Shown here in pieces: positions 23,581 to 31,475 of a stretch of DNA of 42,507 nt. Source of the stretch: Bacilli bacterium (GTDB lineage: Bacteria; Bacillota_I; Bacilli_A; Izemoplasmatales; Hujiaoplasmataceae); contig JAGYOE010000008.1 in NCBI GenBank assembly GCA_018399755.1, forward strand, positions 1 to 42,507, in the 5' to 3' direction. Within the stretch, counting starts at the first letter, position 1; the number at the start of each line of letters is the position of its first letter. Below the pieces are notes generated by a model, which searched no databases, had not been told where the DNA came from, and worked only from the letters and a program-made list of their open reading frames with translations. The translations under genes and the position numbers were made by a program.

Positions 23581-24270
23581 ATGGAAAATAATGTCCTATA
23601 TGAAGATAATCATGTGATTGTAGTTATTAAAGACCCTGGTGTATTATCACAAGCTGGTCCTATGGATAAACCAGATATGGTAAATAAATTAAAGCTATAT
23701 CTTAAAAATAAATATAATAAACCAGGAAATGTTTATCTAGGTCTTGTTCACCGACTAGATTTAAATGTTGGAGGTGTAATGGTTTTTGCCAAAACATCAA
23801 AAGCTGCTAAAAGACTAAATGAACAAATTAAAAAGTCTTTAGTGGAAAAGAAATATTTAGCCGTAGTTTTAGGTAAATTAAATAAATTACAATATCAACT
23901 AGAAAATTATATAAAAAAAGATAATTCAAAAAGACTAGCTATAATCACTGATAAAGGCAAAGGCAAATTAGCGAAATTGTCTTTTGAAGTAATTGATTTT
24001 TTTGAAGCAAAAAAACAAGTTTATTCTTTAATCGATATAAACTTAGAAACTGGTAGATTTCATCAAATAAGATCTCAATTAGCTAGTATTGGACACCCAA
24101 TATATGGTGATAATAAATATGGGCCAAAAACAAGTGGTTTTGAACTAGGCTTATATGCTTATTCTTTAAGTTTTAACCACCCTACAACAAAAGATAAAAT
24201 GAATTTTGTTAGTTATCCTAAAACAGGAATTTTTAAATTGTTTGAAAAAATTAAAGGGAGAAGTATATGA
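23581..24270 (+). CDS. RluA-family RNA pseudouridine synthase
   Basis: Isomerises uridine to pseudouridine in rRNA or tRNA; the target site cannot be told from sequence. The catalytic motif GLVHRLDLNVGGVMVFAK (54-71) holds Asp60. GRFHQIRSQLASIGHPIYGD is the second family signature. At 229 residues it lacks the N-terminal S4 domain of RluD/RluC, as in short RluA or YhcT-like members. The motif has LNVGG where most have TSG, a minor variation. GAGGTTAG before the ATG is the ribosome site. The stop overlaps galT by four bases (ATGA). Confidence 0.9.
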   Translation: MENNVLYEDNHVIVVIKDPGVLSQAGPMDKPDMVNKLKLYLKNKYNKPGNVYLGLVHRLDLNVGGVMVFAKTSKAAKRLNEQIKKSLVEKKYLAVVLGKLNKLQYQLENYIKKDNSKRLAIITDKGKGKLAKLSFEVIDFFEAKKQVYSLIDINLETGRFHQIRSQLASIGHPIYGDNKYGPKTSGFELGLYAYSLSFNHPTTKDKMNFVSYPKTGIFKLFEKIKGRSI

Positions 24271-25736
24271 TAAATACGAGAATTAATCAATTAATCGAAT
24301 ATGGATTTAAGCACGATTTATTAACTGAAGATGATAAATATTATGCAGTAAATCGGATATTAAAGATATTGAATTTAAATAATTTTTTATGGGAAGAAGT
24401 AAAGTCAGAAAATTTTTCTGTAATAATTAATGATATAATTGATTACGCTTTAAAAAATAAAATAATCAAGCGAAATTCTGTTACTGAAAGAGACGCTTTT
24501 GAGGCTATGATAGTAGATTGTTTACTTCCTCGGCCAAGTGAACTGAATAAAATATTTCGAAAGCACTATAAAAAAGCCCCTAAATACGCTACTGAATTTT
24601 TCCACGACTTTTCAATAGCGACAAATTACATCAAAGTTGACAGGATAGCAAAAAATATAAATTACAAGTATAAAGGTAAGTATGGAGACTTAAACTTAGC
24701 GATTAATTTATCAAAGCCAGAAAAAGACCCAATGGATATAAAAAAACAAAGTCAAGATAATTCAAAATATCCTATTTGCCCTCTATGTATGGAAAATGTT
24801 GGTGTTTATCAAACATCTTCTTTAGCACCCAGATCAAATCATAGAGTTGTATCAATATCATTAAATAACGAAAAAGATGCTTGGGGATTTCAATATTCAC
24901 CTTATGCTTATTTTAATGAACATATAATTGTCTTAAGAAAAGATCATTCTAAAATGTATGTAAATGAAAAGACATTTTTGGAATTAATCGATTTTATTAA
25001 TAAATTTCCTCATTACTTAATTGGTTCAAATGCAGGATTGCCAATTGTAGGTGGTTCAATTTTATCTCATCATCATTTTCAAGGAGGTAGATTTGATTTT
25101 CCAATTGAAAATGCTAGAGTAATTAAAAAATATAAGAAAAAGCGTGTACAAATTGAAGTGTTAGATTGGCCTATGGCAACTATTAGATTTTCTGGTAATA
25201 ATGAAAATCGTTTACTAGATATGGTTAATCAAGTATATCAATATTGGAAAACTTACAGTAATAAAGAAATAAATATTTTTGCAAAAACCAATGAAGAACA
25301 TAACACAGTAACTCCAATTGTAAAATTAAATGGTTCTGATTTTAACTTCTATATGGTGTTTAGAAATAATTATTCAAATAAGCAATATCCTTATGGTATT
25401 TTTCACACAAATCCCGAAAGATTTCATATAAAAAAAGAAAACATTGGTTTAATTGAAGTTATGGGAATGGCAATTTTACCGGGGAGGTTATTAACTGAAA
25501 TTGAATTAATAAAGCAAGCTATAAAAGGAGAAATAGAAGTAGATAATAATGATTTGCTTATAAAACACAAACACTGGATAGAAAAATTAAAATCGGATAA
25601 TATTTCTGAAAATCTTGATGAATATATTAAAAAAGATATAGGTAGAATATTTGAAGATATTTTAGAAGATGCAAATGTTTTTAAATATGGAGATGAAAAT
25701 GACTTCTTAAGATTTGTGGAAAAAGCAATCTATTAA
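24267..25736 (+). CDS. galT: UDP-glucose--hexose-1-phosphate uridylyltransferase, class II
   Basis: Leloir-pathway enzyme that swaps UMP between UDP-glucose and galactose 1-phosphate. At 489 residues it is the Firmicutes class II form, unrelated in length to E. coli GalT (about 350). The signature LPIVGGSILSHHHFQGG lies around 256-272; the His268-270 cluster holds the nucleophile region. ICPLCMENVG and FNEHIIVLRKDH are other conserved parts. It is coupled to the upstream pseudouridine synthase by an ATGA overlap, and no galK, galE or galM is in the window, so its sugar supply genes lie elsewhere. Confidence 0.93.
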   Translation: MINTRINQLIEYGFKHDLLTEDDKYYAVNRILKILNLNNFLWEEVKSENFSVIINDIIDYALKNKIIKRNSVTERDAFEAMIVDCLLPRPSELNKIFRKHYKKAPKYATEFFHDFSIATNYIKVDRIAKNINYKYKGKYGDLNLAINLSKPEKDPMDIKKQSQDNSKYPICPLCMENVGVYQTSSLAPRSNHRVVSISLNNEKDAWGFQYSPYAYFNEHIIVLRKDHSKMYVNEKTFLELIDFINKFPHYLIGSNAGLPIVGGSILSHHHFQGGRFDFPIENARVIKKYKKKRVQIEVLDWPMATIRFSGNNENRLLDMVNQVYQYWKTYSNKEINIFAKTNEEHNTVTPIVKLNGSDFNFYMVFRNNYSNKQYPYGIFHTNPERFHIKKENIGLIEVMGMAILPGRLLTEIELIKQAIKGEIEVDNNDLLIKHKHWIEKLKSDNISENLDEYIKKDIGRIFEDILEDANVFKYGDENDFLRFVEKAIY

Positions 25737-25758
25737 TCTTCATTTAATAACTATTTTA

Positions 25759-25767
25759 TGATATAAT
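25759..25767 (+). promoter_or_regulatory. extended -10 promoter of proS
   Basis: TGATATAAT, 21 bases before the proS ATG, giving a leader of about 15 bases. This leaves no space for a T-box leader. Confidence 0.55.
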
Positions 25768-25788
25768 TACATGAAAATGAGGTGTAAC

Positions 25789-27225
25789 ATGGGAAAGAAA
25801 AATTTTGTTAAAGCAATTACATCGAGAGATGATGATTTTGCACAGTGGTATACAGATGTTTGTCGAAAAGCTGAATTAATGGATTACTCTGATGCAAAGG
25901 GGTTTATTATTTATCGTCCTTATGGATATGCTTTATGGGAAAATATGAAAAACTATTTGGATAAATCATTTAAAGAAACAGGACATGATAATGTCTATAT
26001 GCCTTTGGTGATACCAGAATCCTTATTTATGAAAGAAGCAGAACATGTAGAAGGATTCGCACCGGAAACAGCTATAATTACGATTGGTGGTAATGAAGAA
26101 TTACAAGAAAGATTAATTATAAGACCTACTTCGGAAGTTTTATTTTGTAATCATTATTCTAAAGTAATAGAATCACATCGAGATTTACCAAAAAAATATA
26201 ATCAATGGTGTTCTGTTGTAAGATGGGAAAAAACAACTAGACCGTTTTTAAGAGGTTCAGAATTTTTATGGCAAGAAGGACACACTGCTCATGCTAAATC
26301 AGATGAAGCTAAAAAAGAGGCTTTAGATATCTTAAAAATATATGAAAGTTTAGGTAAAGATATTTTAGCTATACCTTTTATTACGGGATTAAAAACCGAA
26401 AAAGAAAAATTTGCTGGAGCAGTTAATACATACACTATAGAAGCGCTAATGCATGATAATAAAGCTTTACAAAGTGGAACTACTCATTACCTAGGCACAG
26501 GATTTTCAGAAGCTTTTAATATTAAATTTCAAGACAAAGATGGAAAAGTAAAACCAGTATATCAAACTTCTTGGGGAGTTTCTACACGACTAATTGGCGC
26601 AGTAATTATGGTGCATGGTGATGATTCTGGATTGGTACTACCACCTAATTTAGCACCTATTCAAGTTGATATAATACCTATTATGCAACATATTGATGGG
26701 GTAATGGAAAAAGCAAAAGAATTAAAAGCTAATTTAGAAAAAATTGGAATCAGGGTTAATCTCAATGATACTGATAAATCACCAGGTTGGAAGTTTTCTG
26801 AATCTGAAATGAAGGGAATACCTTTAAGGATTGAAATTGGTCCTCGTGATTTAAAAAATAATCAAGCAATAATAGTTAAGCGATATAATCGCGAAAAAAT
26901 TACAATCGATATTGATGATATTGAAGAATTTATTCCAAAAACTTTAAATTATATTCATGATGAAATGTATCAACAAGCCCTTAGAAATATGGAAGAAAAT
27001 ACTCGTGAAGCATATGATTATCAGACCTTTAAAAAAATTATGGAAGAAAAATCTGGCTATGTAAAAATGATGTGGTGCGGTGATGAAGAATGCGAAAGTA
27101 AAATAAAAGAAGATACTAAAGCTACCGCAAGGGCCATTCCTTTTGATCAAACGCCTATTGGGGAAGAATGCCCTGTATGTAAGAAAAAAGCAAAATATTT
27201 AGTATATTTCGCTAAAGCTTATTAA
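25789..27225 (+). CDS. proS: prolyl-tRNA synthetase, archaeal/eukaryotic-like class
   Basis: Charges tRNA-Pro. At 478 residues it is the short class without the editing insertion. Conserved parts: GFIIYRPYGYALWE, IIRPTSEVLFCNHY, motif 2 region RPFLRGSEFLWQEGHTAHA, GVSTRLIGAVIMVHGDD (motif 3), and a C-terminal zinc-binding-like domain with Cys in MMWCGDEECE and GEECPVCKKK; the protein ends in FAKAY, typical of this class. The ATG at 25789 is used because GAGGTG lies four to five bases upstream and the family starts with the following residues; an in-frame ATG at 25771 lies before the ribosome site. It is a single-gene unit. Confidence 0.95.
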   Translation: MGKKNFVKAITSRDDDFAQWYTDVCRKAELMDYSDAKGFIIYRPYGYALWENMKNYLDKSFKETGHDNVYMPLVIPESLFMKEAEHVEGFAPETAIITIGGNEELQERLIIRPTSEVLFCNHYSKVIESHRDLPKKYNQWCSVVRWEKTTRPFLRGSEFLWQEGHTAHAKSDEAKKEALDILKIYESLGKDILAIPFITGLKTEKEKFAGAVNTYTIEALMHDNKALQSGTTHYLGTGFSEAFNIKFQDKDGKVKPVYQTSWGVSTRLIGAVIMVHGDDSGLVLPPNLAPIQVDIIPIMQHIDGVMEKAKELKANLEKIGIRVNLNDTDKSPGWKFSESEMKGIPLRIEIGPRDLKNNQAIIVKRYNREKITIDIDDIEEFIPKTLNYIHDEMYQQALRNMEENTREAYDYQTFKKIMEEKSGYVKMMWCGDEECESKIKEDTKATARAIPFDQTPIGEECPVCKKKAKYLVYFAKAY

Positions 27226-27232
27226 AAAAAAT

Positions 27233-27261
27233 ATGATGTTAGAAATCTAACATCATTTTTT
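27233..27261. terminator. bidirectional terminator between proS and fumarase
   Basis: ATGATGTTAGA (27233-27243) pairs with TCTAACATCAT (27246-27256), flanked by an A run and a T run. The stop codon of the minus-strand fumarase beta gene sits in the T run. Confidence 0.85.
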
Positions 27262-27784
27262 ATTGGAAAATAGTATTGCCTAAATAATCAATCGCCACAA
27301 TCACTGGAAATTCAACAACTTTTAATCGGTGAATCGCTTCGGATTGTAAATATTCATAAGCAATAGTAGTGTTTTCTTTAACCGTTTTAGAAAGTTTTGC
27401 GCCTAGACCACCAATTGCTAAAAGATAAACTGCTTTATTTTCTTTTACTGCATCAATAAATTCTTCGCTTCTTGGCCCTTTACCAATCATTACATTTAAT
27501 CCTCTTTTCATCAATTCCGGGCTGAATTTATCCATACGGTAACTTGAGGTCGGTCCGCAAGCACCAATAACTTGATTTGGCTTTGCAGGAGTTGGACCTA
27601 CATAGTAGACAACTTGATCTATTAAATCGAAAGGTAATTTTTCTTTATTTTTAATTGCATCAACTAATAATTTATGAGCTGCGTCTCTTGCGGTATAAAT
27701 ATAACCACTAATTAATATTTCTTCACCAACGGTTAAACTTTTTCTTGTTTCTTCATTAATTGGTGTTGTTAATTTTTTTGCCAA
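27260..27784 (-). CDS. class I fumarate hydratase, beta (C-terminal) subunit
   Basis: Small subunit of the two-subunit Fe-S fumarase/tartrate dehydratase family; with the alpha subunit it interconverts fumarate and malate. The 174-residue protein shows VGEEILISGYIYTARDAAHK, YYVGPTPAKP, IGACGPTSSYRMD and MIGKGPRS, the family core. It starts with TTG at 27784 (minus strand), supported by GAGGTG seven bases upstream, and overlaps the alpha gene by 29 bases. L-tartrate dehydratase (TtdB) cannot be excluded, but fumarase is more common in this context. Confidence 0.92.
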   Translation of the reverse strand: MAKKLTTPINEETRKSLTVGEEILISGYIYTARDAAHKLLVDAIKNKEKLPFDLIDQVVYYVGPTPAKPNQVIGACGPTSSYRMDKFSPELMKRGLNVMIGKGPRSEEFIDAVKENKAVYLLAIGGLGAKLSKTVKENTTIAYEYLQSEAIHRLKVVEFPVIVAIDYLGNTIFQ

Positions 27785-28622
27785 TTAAGGTCACCTCTTT
27801 CTTTCTAGCGCTATGACATTGAAGATTAACAGCTACAGGTAAAGATGCAATATGACAAGGAAAAGAATTAACCTTTACCGCGAGAGCAGTTGTTGTGCCT
27901 CCTAGGCCCATTGGGCCAACATTTAATTTGTTAATTTTTTCTAATAGCAGCTTTTCTAATTTTTGATCTACTTCATTTTTGGCATTATCATCTATACTTC
28001 TAAAAATAGCTTGTTTAGCTAGCAAAGCAGATTTTTCGAAATTTCCACCTATGCCAACACCGACAATTAATGGTGGACAAGCTTTACCGCCAGCTTTTTT
28101 AACTGTATCTAATACAAAATCAATTACACCAGCTTCGCCTTCACTAGGAGATAGCATTTTTAATCTTGACATATTTTCACTACCGCCGCCTTTTGGGGCT
28201 ACATGTATAATTAGTTTATTTCCAGGAATAAAATTAAAATGAACTATAGCTGGAGTGTTATCTAGGGTGTTAATTCGATTTAACGGATGTTTCACGATTG
28301 ATTTTCTTAAGAAACCATCAATATATCCCCTTCTAACCCCAACATTTATTGCTTCTTCTAAATCATAATCAAAAATTAATTCTCGACCAATTTCTAAAAA
28401 CACTACCGAAACACCAGTATCTTGACATAGAGGTATATCATCATTTCTAGCGATTTCTTGGTTATCAATGATTCTATCTAAAATATTTTTTCCGAGATTA
28501 TTAGTTTCACTTTGTTTGGCTTTTTTAAGACTGCTTACTAATTTTTCATCTAAATTATATGCTGAATCTATAAATAAATCTTTAATTGTTTCAATGATGG
28601 TTTTTCGTTTAATAGTATACAT
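27756..28622 (-). CDS. class I fumarate hydratase, alpha (N-terminal) subunit
   Basis: Large subunit that binds the catalytic 4Fe-4S cluster. Three cysteines fit the cluster ligands: Cys66 (PLCQDTGV), Cys182 (KACPPL) and Cys269 (LQCHSAR). HVAPKGGGSEN (140-150) and MGLGGTTTALAVKV (238-251) are family signatures. Length 288 is normal. GAGGTG stands five bases before the ATG. It is first in a two-gene operon with the beta subunit. The oxygen-sensitive cluster fits the anaerobic picture given by rubrerythrin. Confidence 0.93.
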   Translation of the reverse strand: MYTIKRKTIIETIKDLFIDSAYNLDEKLVSSLKKAKQSETNNLGKNILDRIIDNQEIARNDDIPLCQDTGVSVVFLEIGRELIFDYDLEEAINVGVRRGYIDGFLRKSIVKHPLNRINTLDNTPAIVHFNFIPGNKLIIHVAPKGGGSENMSRLKMLSPSEGEAGVIDFVLDTVKKAGGKACPPLIVGVGIGGNFEKSALLAKQAIFRSIDDNAKNEVDQKLEKLLLEKINKLNVGPMGLGGTTTALAVKVNSFPCHIASLPVAVNLQCHSARKKEVTLIGKKINNTN

Positions 28623-28641
28623 AAATTCACCTCTTATAATT

Positions 28642-28669
28642 ATTATAACATTATATATTTATTAGTTAA
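28642..28669 (-). promoter_or_regulatory. promoter of the fumarase operon
   Basis: Minus strand: TTAACT (28669-28664), 16-base spacer, TATAAT (28647-28642) with TG one base upstream (extended -10). It is divergent to the degV promoter. Confidence 0.6.
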
Positions 28670-28704
28670 CCATAATTTTAAAAAAATATAACTGGTAAAT
28701 CATG

Positions 28705-28733
28705 TTTACAAATAATCTAATATTGGTTATAAT
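28705..28733 (+). promoter_or_regulatory. promoter of the degV/fakB gene
   Basis: TTTACA (28705-28710), 17-base spacer, TATAAT (28728-28733), 19 bases before the start. Confidence 0.75.
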
Positions 28734-28751
28734 TTTTATAGGGTGAATGCG

Positions 28752-29600
28752 ATGAAAAAAATTAAACTAATTAGCGATAGCACATGTGATTTAAGTCAAG
28801 AATTAATAAAAAAATATAATATAGAAATTGTTCCTTTATACGTTAATTTTGGCAAAAAGTCTTATTTAGATGGTAAGAATTTAACAGTTCCTGAAATGTA
28901 TGATATTGTTAAAAAGAACAACCAATTACCTAAAACTGCAGCTCCAGCTCCTGGAATATTTCATGATGTATTTAAAAAATATCTTGATTTAGATTATGAA
29001 ATTATATATACAGGTATTGGCTCTAAATTTTCCGCTTCTTTTAATAGCGCAAAAATAGCTAAAGAAATGCTTAATTCAAGTAATATCCATTTAGTTGATT
29101 CATTAAACCTTTCTTCTGGTTCAGGTTTATTGTTATTAAAAGCTGGAGAAATGATTAAAGCGGGTAAACCAGTTAAAGAAATAGTGGAAAAGATGAATGA
29201 ATTAGTTCCTAAAGTGCGCAGTCAATTTGTGATTAAAACCTTAGACTATTTGTATAAAGGCGGCAGGTTAAATGCAATAAGTGCTTTTTTTGGAAGTTTC
29301 TTTAGGATAAAGCCAATAATTAAAGTTAAAGATGGTTTAATGGGTGTTGGTAAAAAGGGTAGAGGCAAGGTAAAAAATGCAATTAATATTATGGTTAATG
29401 ATATGGTAAATGAAAAAGATAAGATAGATAAAGAATTTATGATGATTACTCATTCTATGGCTGATGATGAAACTAATTATATAAGAGAAAAGATTGAATC
29501 TGAAGTGAAAATTGATAATTTACTTGAAACAAGTGCAGGTTGTGTTATCTCTAGTCATTGTGGAAAAGGAACTATTGGGATTTTATATATAATGAAATAA
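28752..29600 (+). CDS. DegV family fatty-acid-binding protein (FakB-like)
   Basis: Binds a fatty acid and presents it to FakA for phosphorylation. The N terminus IKLISDSTCDLSQELI and the segment VPLYVNFG are DegV hallmarks; TAAPAPGIF, YTGIGSKFSASFNSA, VDSLNLSSGSGLL and DYLYKGGRL follow in the usual order. The C-terminal TSAGCVISSHCGKGTIGIL holds the last binding-site region. Length 282 is standard. The ATG at 28752 is chosen over an in-frame GTG at 28743 that is part of the ribosome site (GGGTG). With fakA at 7.1 kb it can form a complete fatty acid kinase; which fatty acid it prefers is unknown. Confidence 0.92.
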   Translation: MKKIKLISDSTCDLSQELIKKYNIEIVPLYVNFGKKSYLDGKNLTVPEMYDIVKKNNQLPKTAAPAPGIFHDVFKKYLDLDYEIIYTGIGSKFSASFNSAKIAKEMLNSSNIHLVDSLNLSSGSGLLLLKAGEMIKAGKPVKEIVEKMNELVPKVRSQFVIKTLDYLYKGGRLNAISAFFGSFFRIKPIIKVKDGLMGVGKKGRGKVKNAINIMVNDMVNEKDKIDKEFMMITHSMADDETNYIREKIESEVKIDNLLETSAGCVISSHCGKGTIGILYIMK

Positions 29601-29630
29601 AAAACTTATGCTTAGTATAAGTTTTTTTTT
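29601..29630 (+). terminator. terminator after degV
   Basis: ACTTAT (29604-29609) pairs with ATAAGT (29617-29622), extended by A/T pairs, with a long T run. The T run also supplies the first bases of the next -35 box. Confidence 0.75.
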
Positions 29631-29657
29631 GCAATTTCTAATAGAATAATGTAGAAT
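29629..29657 (+). promoter_or_regulatory. promoter of the first ABC exporter pair
   Basis: TTGCAA (29629-29634), 17-base spacer, TAGAAT (29652-29657), 24 bases before the start. Confidence 0.6.
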
Positions 29658-29681
29658 ACATTACTATGGACGGTGAGAAAT

Positions 29682-31475
29682 ATGTTGTTTGGAAGACATG
29701 TTAATAAATTTTATCTAAAATATGGAATATTTTTCTTACTAGGAATTGGCGCCTTATTTTTAGTTGACATTTATCAATTAAGAATACCTGAATATATCGG
29801 AAATATGATAGATGCACTAGATCCTAATGAAGAAAGTATTTTTATTATAAACACTTTACAAGATGTAATACCAATTATTATTGAACTGTTATTTATTGCT
29901 TTAGTTATAGTTTTAGGCAGGGTTTTTTGGCGAATATTTATTTTTGGGACATCTAGAAGAATTGATTATGACTTGAGAAATAAAATGTTTGCTCATGCAG
30001 AAAAATTAAGTCAAAGTTATTACGGCAAGAAAAAAACCGGGGGTTTGATGGCTTTATTCACCAATGATTTGAATGCTGTAAGAATGGTTTTTGGCCCAGG
30101 GATGTTAATGATTTTTGATGTTTTAATATTAGGGACACTTGCTTTTCGCAAAATGTATTTATTAGATCCTTTTATTACATATATGGCCGCGATTCCTTTG
30201 GTATTGATAGCTGTTTTAGCTACTTATATTTCAAAAATCACTAGAAGAAAATTTAAAGAAAGACAAAAAGCTTTTGAGGATTTAAGTGATTTTACTCAAG
30301 AGAATTTTTATGGAATAAGTGTTATTAAAGCTTTTGTAAATGAAGTTAGAGAGATTAGAGCATTTGCGAAAGTGAATAAAAATAATCAAGAAAAAAATGA
30401 AGCATTTATCAGAACTAGAACAATACTCCATGTCAGTGTTGAATTATTCATTAATATTGTTAGGGTTATTATGTTAGGATTAGGTGCTTTATTAGTTATG
30501 AATACTATAAGTGCTGCTGGATCTTTTTCTGTAGGTAATTTAACAACTTACATTGGTTATTTTGGAGCGATGATATGGCCGATGATGGCTATAGGAAGAT
30601 TAATAAATATGCGAGCTCAAGGCAAGGCTTCTTTAGATAGAATATCAGAGTTTTTAGATGAAGAGATTGAAATTCATGATGATCGCGAAGTATTAGATGT
30701 TAATGAAATAAAAGGGAAGATTACATTTAATAATTTAACCTTTGCTTACCCAGGGACAGACGAAGAAGTTTTAAAAAATATCCATTTAGAAATAGAAAAA
30801 GGTCAAACAGTGGGTATTATAGGTAGAACTGGCTCAGGGAAAACTACAATGGTTGATTTGTTATTAAGATTATATAATTTAAGAACCAATGAATTATTAT
30901 TAGATGATTATGACATAATGAAACTTCCAATAAAAACAATTAGAGAATCAATTGGTTATGTACCACAGGATAATTTTATTTTTACTGATGTTATAAAAAA
31001 TAATATCTCGTTTTCTGAGGATGAAGTGGACCAAGAATTAGTTAAACAAATGGCTATTTATTCTGATGTTCATGAAAACATTGTGGATTTTCCAAGACAA
31101 TATGACACTATGGTTGGAGAAAGAGGAGTGACCTTATCCGGCGGACAAAAACAAAGGATTTCTATTGCTAGAGCATTGTTGAAAAAACCAAATATCTTGA
31201 TTATGGATGATTCATTTTCAGCGGTTGATACTAAAACAGAAGAATCAGTTATTAGCAATTTAAGAAAACTAAGAAAAGGACAAACCACAATAATAATTGC
31301 TCATAGAGTTTCAACAATTAAGGATGCTAATCAAATCGTCTTTTTAGAAGATGGAGAAATATTTGCTAAAGGAACACATAAAGAATTGTTAGAGACATGT
31401 GAATTATATAAAGATTTAGTTCTTCGCCAACAACTTGAATCTGAGTTAGAGGAGGAAGAAAAATGCCAAGAATAA
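29682..31475 (+). CDS. heterodimeric ABC exporter subunit with degenerate Walker B (BmrC/YheI-like)
   Basis: Half-transporter with an N-terminal six-helix exporter domain (about 1-310) and a C-terminal ATPase. Walker A GRTGSGKT is at 381-388 and signature LSGGQ at 485-489. Walker B ends in Asp509-Asp510 (LIMDDSFSAVD), so the catalytic Glu is replaced by Asp510. This is typical of the subunit that makes the inactive site in heterodimeric multidrug exporters such as BmrCD and TM287/288. The ATG at 29682 is preferred over an in-frame GTG at 29673 that lies in the ribosome site (GGTGAG). Length 597. It overlaps its partner gene by 13 bases. The substrate is unknown. Confidence 0.9.
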   Translation: MLFGRHVNKFYLKYGIFFLLGIGALFLVDIYQLRIPEYIGNMIDALDPNEESIFIINTLQDVIPIIIELLFIALVIVLGRVFWRIFIFGTSRRIDYDLRNKMFAHAEKLSQSYYGKKKTGGLMALFTNDLNAVRMVFGPGMLMIFDVLILGTLAFRKMYLLDPFITYMAAIPLVLIAVLATYISKITRRKFKERQKAFEDLSDFTQENFYGISVIKAFVNEVREIRAFAKVNKNNQEKNEAFIRTRTILHVSVELFINIVRVIMLGLGALLVMNTISAAGSFSVGNLTTYIGYFGAMIWPMMAIGRLINMRAQGKASLDRISEFLDEEIEIHDDREVLDVNEIKGKITFNNLTFAYPGTDEEVLKNIHLEIEKGQTVGIIGRTGSGKTTMVDLLLRLYNLRTNELLLDDYDIMKLPIKTIRESIGYVPQDNFIFTDVIKNNISFSEDEVDQELVKQMAIYSDVHENIVDFPRQYDTMVGERGVTLSGGQKQRISIARALLKKPNILIMDDSFSAVDTKTEESVISNLRKLRKGQTTIIIAHRVSTIKDANQIVFLEDGEIFAKGTHKELLETCELYKDLVLRQQLESELEEEEKCQE

